A program made the position numbers and the translations under genes. Positions 52,709 to 61,262 of a stretch of DNA of 64,000 nucleotides are shown here, piece after piece. Under the pieces are notes generated by a model. That model saw only the letters and a program-made list of their open reading frames with translations. It did not search any database and had not been told where the DNA came from. The stretch spans positions 124,001 to 188,000 of the forward strand of contig CALUKE010000002.1 of the NCBI GenBank assembly GCA_944321165.1, written 5' to 3'. The stretch is from an uncultured Odoribacter sp. Its GTDB lineage: Bacteria > Bacteroidota > Bacteroidia > Bacteroidales > Marinifilaceae. Within the stretch, counting starts at the first letter, position 1. Each line of letters begins with the position of its first letter.

Positions 52709-53932
52709 ATGGAGAAAGAACTGGAACACCTTAAAAATATAAAAATCGAAGCCTACAGCTACGATTTGCCGGAAGAACGGATTGCAAAATTCCCGCTGGC
52801 CGAACGGGAGGCCTCCAGGCTGTTGGTCTACGGAGACGGGCAGATCGAAGAGGGACACTTCGCCGATGTGCGTCGGTTGCTGCGTCCGGGACAGACCTTG
52901 ATATTCAACAATACGAAAGTGATTCATGCCCGGATATTTTTTCGGAAACCGACCGGGGCCGTGATCGAGGTGTTTTGTCTGGAGCCTTTTGCTCCGGTGG
53001 ATTATGCCCGGAATTTTGCTGCGCGGAATGCTTGTGAATGGAGTTGTATGGTGGGAAACTTGAAGAAATGGAAAGAGGGAGAGATCGCCTGCGATTTTGA
53101 GCATGAGGGACATTCGTATCGCTTGACGGCCGAGAAGGTCCGCTTGCTGGAGGGAGAGGCGATCATCCGTTTTTCCTGGGAAGGGGAGTTGTCGTTCAGC
53201 GAGGTGCTGGAAGCCTGTGGACGGATACCGATTCCGCCTTACCTGAATCGGGAATCGGAGGCCTCGGATGAAATCCGTTATCAGACGGTTTACTCCAGGG
53301 AGGAGGGATCTGTGGCTGCGCCGACTGCCGGTCTGCATTTTACGAAGTCCATATTGGCCGATCTGAAGGCTTCCGGGGTGCGGATAGAGGAACTCACGCT
53401 GCATGTGGGGGCCGGAACGTTTCGGCCCGTAAAAGCCGATACCATCGGCGGGCATGAGATGCATACCGAGCATGTGGCCGTTTCCCGGGAATTGGTCGAA
53501 TGTCTGAAAGAGAAGCGTGATGAGGTGATTGCCGTGGGGACGACTTCTGTCCGTACGCTGGAAAGTCTGTATTGGATGGGGGTGAAGCGACTGATGGGAA
53601 TGGAAGAGTTTTATACGCTGGGCCAATGGGAAGTGTACGACCTGCCCCGGCACTATTCTTTGCAGGAGTCCATGGCCGCCTTGCTCGACTGGTTCGAGTG
53701 TTCACGACAGGAATACCTGAAGGCCCGTACGACGATCATTATTGTTCCGGGCTACCGTTTTCGGGTGATCGATGCGATGTTTACCAATTTCCACCAACCG
53801 CAGAGCACCCTGCTGCTGCTGGTGGGGGCTGCGGTCGGGGAGGACTGGCACCGGATTTACGAATATGCCCTGGCACATGATTTTCGTTTTTTGAGTTATG
53901 GAGACAGCAGTCTGTTGAAGATAAAAAAATAA
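52709..53932 (+). CDS. queA: tRNA preQ1(34) S-adenosylmethionine ribosyltransferase-isomerase
   Basis: Transfers and isomerises the ribosyl group of SAM onto preQ1 at position 34 of tRNA, giving epoxyqueuosine. The 407-residue protein is the longer Bacteroidota version. Visible blocks: YDLPEERIAKFPLAEREASRLLV, LIFNNTKVIHARIFFRKPTGA, GRIPIPPYLNRESEASDEIRYQTVYS (split motif), SVAAPTAGLHFTKSIL, and LHVGAGTFRPVKADTIGGHEMHTEH, all QueA hallmarks. It is followed 3 nt later by an HsdR_N-type gene. Other queuosine genes are not in view. Confidence 0.95.
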   Translation: MEKELEHLKNIKIEAYSYDLPEERIAKFPLAEREASRLLVYGDGQIEEGHFADVRRLLRPGQTLIFNNTKVIHARIFFRKPTGAVIEVFCLEPFAPVDYARNFAARNACEWSCMVGNLKKWKEGEIACDFEHEGHSYRLTAEKVRLLEGEAIIRFSWEGELSFSEVLEACGRIPIPPYLNRESEASDEIRYQTVYSREEGSVAAPTAGLHFTKSILADLKASGVRIEELTLHVGAGTFRPVKADTIGGHEMHTEHVAVSRELVECLKEKRDEVIAVGTTSVRTLESLYWMGVKRLMGMEEFYTLGQWEVYDLPRHYSLQESMAALLDWFECSRQEYLKARTTIIIVPGYRFRVIDAMFTNFHQPQSTLLLLVGAAVGEDWHRIYEYALAHDFRFLSYGDSSLLKIKK

Positions 53933-53935
53933 GCG

Positions 53936-54394
53936 ATGCTGAAACTGACACTTCCGGGATTCGATTATCAGGTGAAGAAACAACAGGATACATGGATGAT
54001 ATTCGATGTCATCCGGAAAAAGTATGTGGTATTGACGCCGGAAGAATGGGTCCGGCAGCATGTGGTGCATTATCTGTTGGCGGAGAAAGCGTGTCCGCCG
54101 GCACTGATCGCCGTAGAAAGGGAAATCGACCTTTATGGTTTGAGAAGACGTTTTGACATTGTCGTTTTCGATCGGCAGGCGGTTCCCTGGCTGTTGGTCG
54201 AATGCAAGGCCCCTTCTGTGACACTTTCCCAAAAAGTGTTCGATCAGGTTTTTCGGTATAACCTGACCCTGGGGGCCTCCTATGTGGCTGTCACGAATGG
54301 GGTTCAACACTATTGTGCCCGTCCGGATGAAAAGGAAAAAATTTGCCTCTTGAATGATTTTCCACGGTTTGATGAAAATATCAAACTCCACTGA
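53936..54394 (+). CDS. Stand-alone HsdR_N-type (PD-(D/E)XK) nuclease-domain protein
   Basis: A 152-residue protein matching the N-terminal nuclease domain of type I restriction subunits (HSDR_N_2). The catalytic pattern is seen in RRRFDIVVFDRQAVPWLLVECKAP: Asp, then Glu-Cys-Lys (E-x-K). The preceding VLTPEEWVRQHVVHYLL helix is the usual second conserved block. It has no helicase part, and no HsdM or HsdS is nearby, so it is not a restriction system by itself. It lies 3 nt after queA, suggesting cotranscription, and is closed by a terminator that starts inside its last codons. Its biological role is unknown. Confidence 0.85.
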   Translation: MLKLTLPGFDYQVKKQQDTWMIFDVIRKKYVVLTPEEWVRQHVVHYLLAEKACPPALIAVEREIDLYGLRRRFDIVVFDRQAVPWLLVECKAPSVTLSQKVFDQVFRYNLTLGASYVAVTNGVQHYCARPDEKEKICLLNDFPRFDENIKLH

Positions 54395-54415
54395 TTCAAG
54401 CAGAATCAGTGGAGT
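54385..54415. terminator. Bidirectional terminator
   Basis: A perfect 13-bp stem (54385-54397 with 54403-54415, loop AAGCA) lies between the convergent HsdR_N-type gene and a small lipoprotein gene; its left arm includes the stop codon of the former. Confidence 0.75.
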
Positions 54416-54419
54416 GACT

Positions 54420-54806
54420 TTAATTGTCTTCGTTCCGTTTCTTTACATACGTTTTTTCTAATCCGATCTGGCTGTTTTGTTTGTGTCTGCCGCTTTGATA
54501 AGTGGCCTGGGTGTATAATCCGATCGGCCCCTCCTCGAGATTTTTCGGTGTCCAGATAATGGAATCCCGTTCTGTTTTTACTGTTCCGAGCAAATGCTCA
54601 TCTCCCCATTCCTGCAGAAATATTCTGATTTCCAACCCCTGCATGCTGTTGACTTGAATGGTGGTCGGTTCATTTAGATAAACTGTGTCCGCCATCTTTA
54701 TGGAATAATGGATATCCTTTGCGTCCAAATACTCTTTGTTACAACTGCTGATAAGTAGTGTCGTCCACACTCCTATCAGACAAATGATGCTTGTCTGTGT
54801 TTTCAT
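54420..54806 (-). CDS. Small lipoprotein, unrecognised
   Basis: A 128-residue protein with a lipoprotein signal (MKTQTSIICLIGVWTTLLISSC; lipobox ISSC). The start at 54806 is chosen because the longer in-frame form has no signal peptide. The mature part is one beta-rich domain with YSIKMADTVYLNEPTTIQVNS and EIRIFLQEWGDEHLLG, then a DSIIWTPKNLEEGPIG turn and a basic tail (KKRNEDN). The Pro-Thr-x-I-x-V pattern suggests an immunoglobulin-like fold, but I recognise no family. It stands alone; 54807-54960 upstream contains no gene I can support. Confidence 0.6.
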   Translation of the reverse strand: MKTQTSIICLIGVWTTLLISSCNKEYLDAKDIHYSIKMADTVYLNEPTTIQVNSMQGLEIRIFLQEWGDEHLLGTVKTERDSIIWTPKNLEEGPIGLYTQATYQSGRHKQNSQIGLEKTYVKKRNEDN

Positions 54807-54965
54807 GGTCGATTGATTAAAAATTGAAGGCAAATATAGAAAATGTACTGTGTTTCGTGCTCGACAGGAAGACGGAATTGATTGTAATGGCTTGAAAAAT
54901 AGCTCTGACAATCAGTTGTTTGCAAAAGAATGTTTCGGAAAAATTGGTAAGAGGGTTAAAAAGGG

Positions 54966-54993
54966 GACGGGAAGGGGTAAAAACCTTCCCGTC
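54966..54993 (-). terminator. Terminator of meaB
   Basis: A perfect 10-bp GC-rich stem (54966-54975 with 54984-54993, 8-nt loop), followed on the minus strand by CCCCTTTTTAA, 8 nt past the meaB stop. Confidence 0.8.
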
Positions 54994-55001
54994 GGTATGT
55001 T

Positions 55002-56108
55002 TTATCGGTTGCTTTTGAAATAATTGTCCAACAGTTCGAATGCGGCGGCAAACGAGCTGACCCGATTGGACATGACCTCCTGTTCTGCTTTTTTCAGGTT
55101 GTCTTTTTGGCTTTGATAGAAACGGTTGCGCAACTGTTCGTTGATGGTTTCGTACATCCAGTATTTGGACTGTTCGGCCCGGCGGTTGTCGAAGTATCCG
55201 TTTTGCTGGGTTTCGCTGCAGTAATGCAGGATGTTTTCCCAGATGGCATCGATGCCGGTCCGTTCGTAAGCCGAGCAGGTCATTACCTGCGGCATGACGC
55301 CGGATTCATGGGGCGGGAAAAAGTGCAGGGCTGTCTGTAGCTGGGCCTTGGCCAGCTCCGCCCGCTGGATGTTGTTCCCGTCGGCTTTGTTGATGATGAT
55401 GCTGTCGGCCATCTCCATGATGCCCCGTTTGATGCCTTGCAACTCGTCTCCGGCTCCGGCAATCTGCACCAGCAGGAAAAAGTCGACCATGGAATGAACG
55501 GCGGTCTCGCTTTGTCCTACGCCTACTGTTTCGATGAGGATGATGTCAAAACCGGCGGTTTCGCACAGAATCATCGCCTCCCGGGTTTTTCGGGCTACAC
55601 CGCCCAGGGAACCGGCGGAGGGGGAAGGACGGATATAGGCATGCGGATCGCAGGAAAGTTCTTCCATGCGTGTTTTGTCGCCCAGAATACTGCCTTTCGA
55701 ACGTTCGCTGCTCGGGTCGATGGCCAGGACGGCGATTTTATGTCCCTGGCCGGTGAGATATTTGCCGAAGCTTTCGATAAAGGTACTTTTCCCGGCTCCC
55801 GGTACTCCCGTGATCCCGATCCGGATGGAACGGCCGGACGAGGGCAGACAGCGGTTGATGACCTCCTGGGCAACACTCTGGTGCTCGGGTTTGGCGCTTT
55901 CCACCAAGGTGATGGCCTGACTCAGGATATTGATGTTGCCTTTCAGTATCCCTTCCACATAGTCGTCAGTGGTCAAGACCTGACGGTGTATGTTTTTCAG
56001 ACGGGCAGCGATGTTGGGATTCATGGGATCCGGTTGCTCGATGCCTTTGTTTACTTTTAGACCTTCGTATTCCGGTGAATTTTCCGGATGTTCTGTGCAT
56101 GTTGACAT
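55002..56108 (-). CDS. meaB: Methylmalonyl-CoA mutase-associated GTPase MeaB
   Basis: A 368-residue G3E-type GTPase that protects and loads B12-dependent methylmalonyl-CoA mutase. Visible: IGITGVPGAGKSTFIESFG (Walker A), AVLAIDPSSERSKGSILGDKTRM (split MeaB signature), ETVGVGQSETAVHSMVDFF (switch II with E-T-V-G), and NKADG for guanine specificity. The mutase subunits are not within the window. Bacteroidota use this mutase in the succinate-propionate pathway, so the gene points to propionate formation. It is flanked by the DUF4954 gene upstream on the same strand. Confidence 0.94.
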   Translation of the reverse strand: MSTCTEHPENSPEYEGLKVNKGIEQPDPMNPNIAARLKNIHRQVLTTDDYVEGILKGNINILSQAITLVESAKPEHQSVAQEVINRCLPSSGRSIRIGITGVPGAGKSTFIESFGKYLTGQGHKIAVLAIDPSSERSKGSILGDKTRMEELSCDPHAYIRPSPSAGSLGGVARKTREAMILCETAGFDIILIETVGVGQSETAVHSMVDFFLLVQIAGAGDELQGIKRGIMEMADSIIINKADGNNIQRAELAKAQLQTALHFFPPHESGVMPQVMTCSAYERTGIDAIWENILHYCSETQQNGYFDNRRAEQSKYWMYETINEQLRNRFYQSQKDNLKKAEQEVMSNRVSSFAAAFELLDNYFKSNR

Positions 56109-56188
56109 AATGGATCGACTTTAATTGAATTGGAGACAACCGCTGTATTCTGTTCGGCTGTCTGTTTGCAAAGAAATAAAATTTTTAT

Positions 56189-58204
56189 TTAACCCCCAAA
56201 TGAATCCTTTGTTCCGTCGGAAGGAACCGCTTTCAGCCGACCGATCAGTTCATCTCCCAGGGCTGTTTTCACCCGGATATGTTCCTGTACGGTTTCGACA
56301 AACGGGTTGTTTTCAAAGGCACCTCTCACCTGTTCGAAGTCGATTTTTTTCTGTTTTTTGTTACCGTCGACACCGAAACCGGTCTGGGCACTCATGGAAA
56401 ACTCTTTTTTGGCATCTTCGTAGAGCATCCGGTCGAGATCGACAACGGCCTTTTTCCAGCTTTCCACGATGCGGATTACGGCGTCGGCAGTGATGGTTTC
56501 AGGGGTTACCTGGTACCAGAATTGCATGACTTCCCAGGCCCAGGTCCATTCCAGCCGGTAATAGTCGCGGTGCAACTGTTGGAAAGTGGCGGTGATTTCC
56601 GTGATAGATCGGATTTCATCGTTTTCGATTTGCTGGATGAGTCGGGCAATTTCTTTCTGCGGGGCGATCAGACCGGCCAGATCGACCCATTCGCCGCTGC
56701 CCTGTTCCCAATCGGGACGCAAACGGCGGCGAATCTCTTCATCGTTTCGGAAGGTGAGATTTTCCAGGCGTTTGATGATGGAATTCCCCAGAAATTTGTG
56801 AATCGCCATGGTGTAGAACTGAATGCCTTTTTTCAGGGAACTGCTTTTGATACGGGCACTTTGATAGGAATATTCTTCCGAAGTTTCTCCGGATACCTGT
56901 TGCAGGGTGCGGAGCACTTCGATGCCGCTCAGCATTTTCTGGATCGTATAGGGACTCAGCAGGTTGAAATTGATACAGTCGAGTTGCCGGGGATCCTGAC
57001 GTTTGTCACGTTTGGGCCATTTCTGGGCATCCCGGATGGTACCCACGCTTCGCAGGTTGACTCCCGGAACCAGATAGGTCTGGTTTTTCTGTTCGATCAG
57101 ATAGGAAAAGGGAAGGTCGGAGGTGTCCGGATGACTGACATGACGGCCCATGATCAGAGAAAAAGCTCCGATCTTGGCAGGCCACAGGATGTAGGAATCG
57201 CTGGTGGTTTTGGATCCTCGTTCGACAATCCCCTGGTGGATCGGTCCCAGCTTATACAGGTGATTGCTTTGGTTCGAACCGCTCCCGGCATTCAGGAAAG
57301 AAAACATGCCGGCGATCAGCAGGCTGGATTTATGCATGGTGACTGTATAGGGACCGGCAAAGACAGCGCAGGCCTCTCCGTTTTCACACTGACAGTTACT
57401 GAAAAACAGCGAGTCGTGTGCCGAAAACAGATGTCCCAGATGGCAGGCCTGACCGATGAAACAGCGGATCAGAGCGGCTCCGTCGCTGACGCTGGCCCCG
57501 GAGGAAATAATGAAGTCTTCTGCCATGACGTTGTGGCCAATAAAAACCGGTGCGGAAGCATTGCTGTTGACGCTGCCGTTTTTCAACCGGGAAGCCCCTT
57601 CGATACGGGTATAGTCGCCGATACAGACATTGCGGATGGTTCCGGTGTTGATGATCTGTACGTGATGGCCGATTTTTCCGGTGGTGGATGCTACCTGTTC
57701 GCTATATCGTTCGATCAGGTTTTTCAATTTTTCCGTCAGCACCGGATAATGGCGGTACAGGGCGATGATATAGGCCAAATGAGCCGACAGCTCATTGAAT
57801 ATCGGGACCTCCCGGCCGCCGGTTTCATTCAGTACGGACACCAGCGTTCCGTTGCCGAAAGTGGAGCGGCCTCCCGTTACCAGCAGATTGACATTCTGGA
57901 TGATGCAATAGTCTCCGATTTCGTAATTGGCGATATGGTTGGGAATATTTTCAATCAGCACATTGTTGCCCAAGCGGCAATTGTGGAGTGTGACATTGCA
58001 CAGACCTGCCTGTTTGGGCAAGCCACCTTCCAGGATAAATTCATGGTCGAACGAACCGAGTTCAATGTTGCCCGAAAAACGGGTGTTCCGGATGTGATCG
58101 GTTTTGAATCCGGGGGCTACTTTTACGCGTTGCCAATCGGTCGACTGACAGCCTTGTTGTTCTAAATCCGTAATTTCTTGCTGAGTCAAATGTCTTCGTT
58201 CCAT
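56189..58204 (-). CDS. DUF4954 protein with left-handed beta-helix
   Basis: A 671-residue cytoplasmic protein, start MERRHLTQQEITDLEQQGCQ (58204). Residues about 60-330 carry irregular hexapeptide repeats of the left-handed beta-helix (RLGNNVLIENIPN, IGDYCIIQNVN, IGHHVQIINTGTIRNVCIGDYTRIEG), as in acyl- and nucleotidyltransferases such as UDP-GlcNAc pyrophosphorylase. The middle has conserved FFSNCQCENGEACAVFAGP and SLLIAGMFSFLNAGSGSNQSN. The C-terminal 250 residues are helical. This matches the DUF4954 family of Bacteroidota and spirochaetes, whose function is unknown. There is no Rossmann-type nucleotide site, so I would not call it a sugar nucleotidyltransferase. Confidence 0.85.
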   Translation of the reverse strand: MERRHLTQQEITDLEQQGCQSTDWQRVKVAPGFKTDHIRNTRFSGNIELGSFDHEFILEGGLPKQAGLCNVTLHNCRLGNNVLIENIPNHIANYEIGDYCIIQNVNLLVTGGRSTFGNGTLVSVLNETGGREVPIFNELSAHLAYIIALYRHYPVLTEKLKNLIERYSEQVASTTGKIGHHVQIINTGTIRNVCIGDYTRIEGASRLKNGSVNSNASAPVFIGHNVMAEDFIISSGASVSDGAALIRCFIGQACHLGHLFSAHDSLFFSNCQCENGEACAVFAGPYTVTMHKSSLLIAGMFSFLNAGSGSNQSNHLYKLGPIHQGIVERGSKTTSDSYILWPAKIGAFSLIMGRHVSHPDTSDLPFSYLIEQKNQTYLVPGVNLRSVGTIRDAQKWPKRDKRQDPRQLDCINFNLLSPYTIQKMLSGIEVLRTLQQVSGETSEEYSYQSARIKSSSLKKGIQFYTMAIHKFLGNSIIKRLENLTFRNDEEIRRRLRPDWEQGSGEWVDLAGLIAPQKEIARLIQQIENDEIRSITEITATFQQLHRDYYRLEWTWAWEVMQFWYQVTPETITADAVIRIVESWKKAVVDLDRMLYEDAKKEFSMSAQTGFGVDGNKKQKKIDFEQVRGAFENNPFVETVQEHIRVKTALGDELIGRLKAVPSDGTKDSFGG

Positions 58205-58264
58205 ACTTTTTCCGTTAAACGGAGACAAAGATACGGATATTATTTCAGTTACAGTATACAAAAA

Positions 58265-58290
58265 GGGACTTCCCTCGAAAGAGAAGTCCC
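58265..58290 (-). terminator. Terminator of ppdK
   Basis: An 8-bp stem (58265-58272 with 58283-58290), extended by two inner pairs around a GAAA loop, followed on the minus strand by CCCTTTTTGTA, 28 nt after the ppdK stop. Confidence 0.8.
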
Positions 58291-58317
58291 GAAACGGTGA
58301 GTTAAAAATTTCCGTTA

Positions 58318-61050
58318 TTATTTTTTTGCATGCATAATGGCAGCTTGTGCCGCGGCTACGCGGGCGATGGGCACGCGGAACGGGGAACAGCTGACATAGT
58401 TCATGCCTACGGAATCGCAGAAGATGACGGATGACGGTTCGCCTCCGTGTTCTCCACAGATACCTACTTTCAGGTTGGCATTGGTGCTGCGTCCTAGGCG
58501 TACGCCCATTTCTACCAGACGGCCTACACCTTCCTGATCCAATACGGCAAACGGATCGGTTTTCAGGATGCCTTTCTTGATGTATTCCGGCAGGAATTTA
58601 CCGGCATCGTCGCGAGAGTAACCGAAGGTCATCTGGGTCAGGTCGTTGGTTCCGAATGAGAAGAATTCGGCTACTTCGGCGATCTGGTCTGCAGTGATGG
58701 CTGCACGCGGGATTTCGATCATGGTACCTACCATGTAGTCTACTTTGCATCCTTTTTCTTCGAATACCTGAGCTGCAACGCGGTGGATGATCTCAGCCTG
58801 CTGTTTGAGCTCTTTCACGGTTCCTACCAGCGGCACCATGATTTCCGGACGAGGATCCAGACCCCGCAGTTTCAGGTTGCAGGCTGCTTCTATGATGGCA
58901 CGGGCCTGCATTTCGGTGATTTCCGGATAGGTAACGCCCAGACGGCAACCGCGGTGTCCCAGCATGGGGTTGAATTCGTGCAGCGCGTCTACTTTTTCTT
59001 TGATGCGTTCTACCGGAATACCCAGTTTTTGTGCCATGTATTGTTGTGAAGCCGGTTCGTTCGGCGTGAACTCATGCAAAGGCGGGTCGAGCAGACGGAT
59101 GGTAACGCCCAGTCCGTTCATGGCTTCGAGAATTCCTTCGAAGTCGCCTCGCTGCATCGGCAGAATCTTGTTCAAGGCTTCGCGGCGGCCTTCTACGGTA
59201 TCTGAAAGAATCATCTCCCGCATGGCGTCGATGCGGTTTCCTTCGAAGAACATGTGTTCCGTACGGCAGAGACCCACTCCCTTGGCACCGAAATCACGGG
59301 CTTTGCGGGCATCTTTCGGGGTATCGGCATTGGTACGTACGTACATGCGGGTATATTTTTCTGCCAGGTTCATGATAGCGGTAAAGTCTTCATCCAGCGT
59401 GGCATCCTCGGTTTCCACCTTGCCCAGGTAAACTTCGCCGGTAGAACCGTTCAGAGACAACCAGTCGCCTTCTTTGATGGTGGTTCCGTTGACACTGAAC
59501 TGGCGGAGTGCGTAATCTACCACGATGTCGCCGGCTCCGGATACACAGCATTTACCCATACCGCGGGCTACGACGGCAGCGTGAGAGGTCATCCCTCCGC
59601 GAGCGGTCAGGATACCTTCGGCTACATTCATACCGCGCAGGTCTTCCGGAGAGGTTTCCTGACGAACCAGTACCACTTTTTCTCCCCGGGTTTTCCATTC
59701 TTCCGCTTCGTCAGCAAAGAATACGACACGTCCGCAGGCAGCTCCCGGTGATGCCGGCAGACCTTTGGTCAGTACGTGAGCCTGTTTCAGCGCTTCTTTG
59801 TTGAATACCGGGTGGAGCAGTTCGTCCAATTTGGCCGGTTCCTGGCGCAACAGGGCGGTTTTCTCATCGATCATCCCCTGTTTCAGCATGTCGACAGCCA
59901 TTTTTACCATGGCAGCTCCGGTCCGTTTCCCGTTACGGGTTTGCAACATCCACAGTTTTCCGTCCTGGATGGTGAATTCCATATCCTGCATATCGTGGAA
60001 ATGCTCTTCCAGTTTTTCCTGTACGGCGTTCAGGTCGGCATAGGCCTGAGGCATGGCTTCTTCCAGAGACGGATATTTGGCAGCCCGTTCTTCTTCGGAA
60101 ATACCCTGCAATTTGGCCCAACGGCGGGATCCTTCGATGGTGATTTCCTGCGGAGTACGGATACCGGCCACTACGTCTTCGCCCTGGGCGTTGATCAGGT
60201 ATTCTCCGTTGAAGATATCTTCTCCGGTAGCGGCATCACGGCTGAAAGCCACACCGGTAGCCGAGTTGTTGCCCATGTTTCCGTATACCATGGACTGTAC
60301 GTTTACGGCGGTTCCCCATTCTTCCGGGATTTGATTCAGCTGACGGTACAGAACGGCCCGTTCGGTCATCCAGGAATCGAATACGGCGCAGATGGCTCCC
60401 CACAGCTGTTCCCACGGACAGGTCGGGAAATCATTGCCGGTTTTGGTTTTTACCACCCGTTTGAAGTTTTCTACCAATACTTGCAGATCTTCTACGGTAA
60501 ATTCAGTATCCTGTTTGATATGTCTGGCTTCTTTCAGTTTGTCGATTTCTACTTCGAACGGATTGTGTTCGCCTTTGGCAGCGGCTACACCCATCACCAC
60601 ATCGCCGTACATCTGGATGAAACGACGGTAGGAATCCCATGCGAAACGGGCATTGCCTGACTTTTCTGCCAACAGTTTCACGGCATCGTCATTCAATCCC
60701 AGGTTCAATACGGTGTCCATCATACCCGGCATGGAAACACGGGCTCCGGAACGTACGGATACCATCAAGGGGAAAGCCTCGCCTTTGGAACCGAATTTGG
60801 CATTCATGAGTTTTTCCATGTGCGCAATTCCGGCTTTTACGTCGTTTTCAATCAATTTTACAACCGCTTCTTTCCCTTGCTGGTTGTAGAGTGTACAAAC
60901 TTCTGTGGTAATCGTAAAACCTGCCGGTACCGGCAGTCCGATCAAGTTCATTTCGGCAAGGTTGGCCCCTTTACCGCCGAGCAGATTTCTCATATCTGCC
61001 TTTCCTTCTGCTTTTCCGTCTCCGAATGTGTAAACGTACTTCGTACTCAT
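58318..61050 (-). CDS. ppdK: Pyruvate, phosphate dikinase
   Basis: Interconverts pyruvate, ATP and phosphate with phosphoenolpyruvate, AMP and pyrophosphate. The 910-residue length fits PPDK rather than PEP synthase. Domains in order: ATP-grasp-like nucleotide domain (GGKGANLAEMNLIGLPVPAGF, MPGMMDTVLNLGLND), the phosphohistidine domain with GGMTSHAAVVARGMGKCCVSG (catalytic His), and the PEP/pyruvate barrel with GLCRTEHMFFE, GTNDLTQMTFGYSRDD and CGEHGGEPSSVIF. The enzyme allows pyrophosphate-linked glycolysis or gluconeogenesis. It is a single-gene unit with its own terminator and an upstream TATCTTTG box. Confidence 0.97.
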   Translation of the reverse strand: MSTKYVYTFGDGKAEGKADMRNLLGGKGANLAEMNLIGLPVPAGFTITTEVCTLYNQQGKEAVVKLIENDVKAGIAHMEKLMNAKFGSKGEAFPLMVSVRSGARVSMPGMMDTVLNLGLNDDAVKLLAEKSGNARFAWDSYRRFIQMYGDVVMGVAAAKGEHNPFEVEIDKLKEARHIKQDTEFTVEDLQVLVENFKRVVKTKTGNDFPTCPWEQLWGAICAVFDSWMTERAVLYRQLNQIPEEWGTAVNVQSMVYGNMGNNSATGVAFSRDAATGEDIFNGEYLINAQGEDVVAGIRTPQEITIEGSRRWAKLQGISEEERAAKYPSLEEAMPQAYADLNAVQEKLEEHFHDMQDMEFTIQDGKLWMLQTRNGKRTGAAMVKMAVDMLKQGMIDEKTALLRQEPAKLDELLHPVFNKEALKQAHVLTKGLPASPGAACGRVVFFADEAEEWKTRGEKVVLVRQETSPEDLRGMNVAEGILTARGGMTSHAAVVARGMGKCCVSGAGDIVVDYALRQFSVNGTTIKEGDWLSLNGSTGEVYLGKVETEDATLDEDFTAIMNLAEKYTRMYVRTNADTPKDARKARDFGAKGVGLCRTEHMFFEGNRIDAMREMILSDTVEGRREALNKILPMQRGDFEGILEAMNGLGVTIRLLDPPLHEFTPNEPASQQYMAQKLGIPVERIKEKVDALHEFNPMLGHRGCRLGVTYPEITEMQARAIIEAACNLKLRGLDPRPEIMVPLVGTVKELKQQAEIIHRVAAQVFEEKGCKVDYMVGTMIEIPRAAITADQIAEVAEFFSFGTNDLTQMTFGYSRDDAGKFLPEYIKKGILKTDPFAVLDQEGVGRLVEMGVRLGRSTNANLKVGICGEHGGEPSSVIFCDSVGMNYVSCSPFRVPIARVAAAQAAIMHAKK

Positions 61051-61120
61051 ATTTTGTTAAATTTGATTTAATTTCCCTGAACGGGAAGATTTATTATTGT
61101 GTGTCTTTTTTAAGAGGGAA

Positions 61121-61128
61121 CAAAGATA
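61121..61128 (-). promoter_or_regulatory. Putative ppdK -7 element
   Basis: TATCTTTG on the minus strand, 70 nt upstream of the ppdK ATG, with TTTC (61150-61147) at an 18-nt spacer as a possible -33 element. Confidence 0.4.
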
Positions 61129-61200
61129 ATGATTTTTTTTTATTTTGAAAAAATGAACTTTTTTTTCTGATTTTGAATCAGACAATTGCCTTAAAATGGT

Positions 61201-61228
61201 TTTGAATTGGAAAAATATTTTAAATTTG
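61201..61228 (+). promoter_or_regulatory. Putative promoter of the BF3164-like gene
   Basis: TTTG (61201-61204) and TAAATTTG (61221-61228), the latter a full -7 match, 34 nt before the ATG; the 16-nt spacer is shorter than usual. Confidence 0.35.
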
Positions 61229-61262
61229 TCTGCCAATAGATTATTTTGTAAATAGAAAATAG

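Noticed and set aside
53936..54394. A restriction-modification or defence island
   Set aside because: Only the small HsdR_N-like domain is present; no methylase, specificity subunit, helicase or other defence gene is near it.
56279..58165. A 628-codon open frame on the plus strand opposite the DUF4954 gene
   Set aside because: It is an antisense shadow of a long real gene: its product shows no motif, while the minus-strand product has consistent beta-helix repeats and a matching family.
59776..60660. A 294-codon plus-strand frame opposite ppdK
   Set aside because: It lies wholly within ppdK, whose motifs are unambiguous; the antisense product is unstructured and Phe/Gly-rich.
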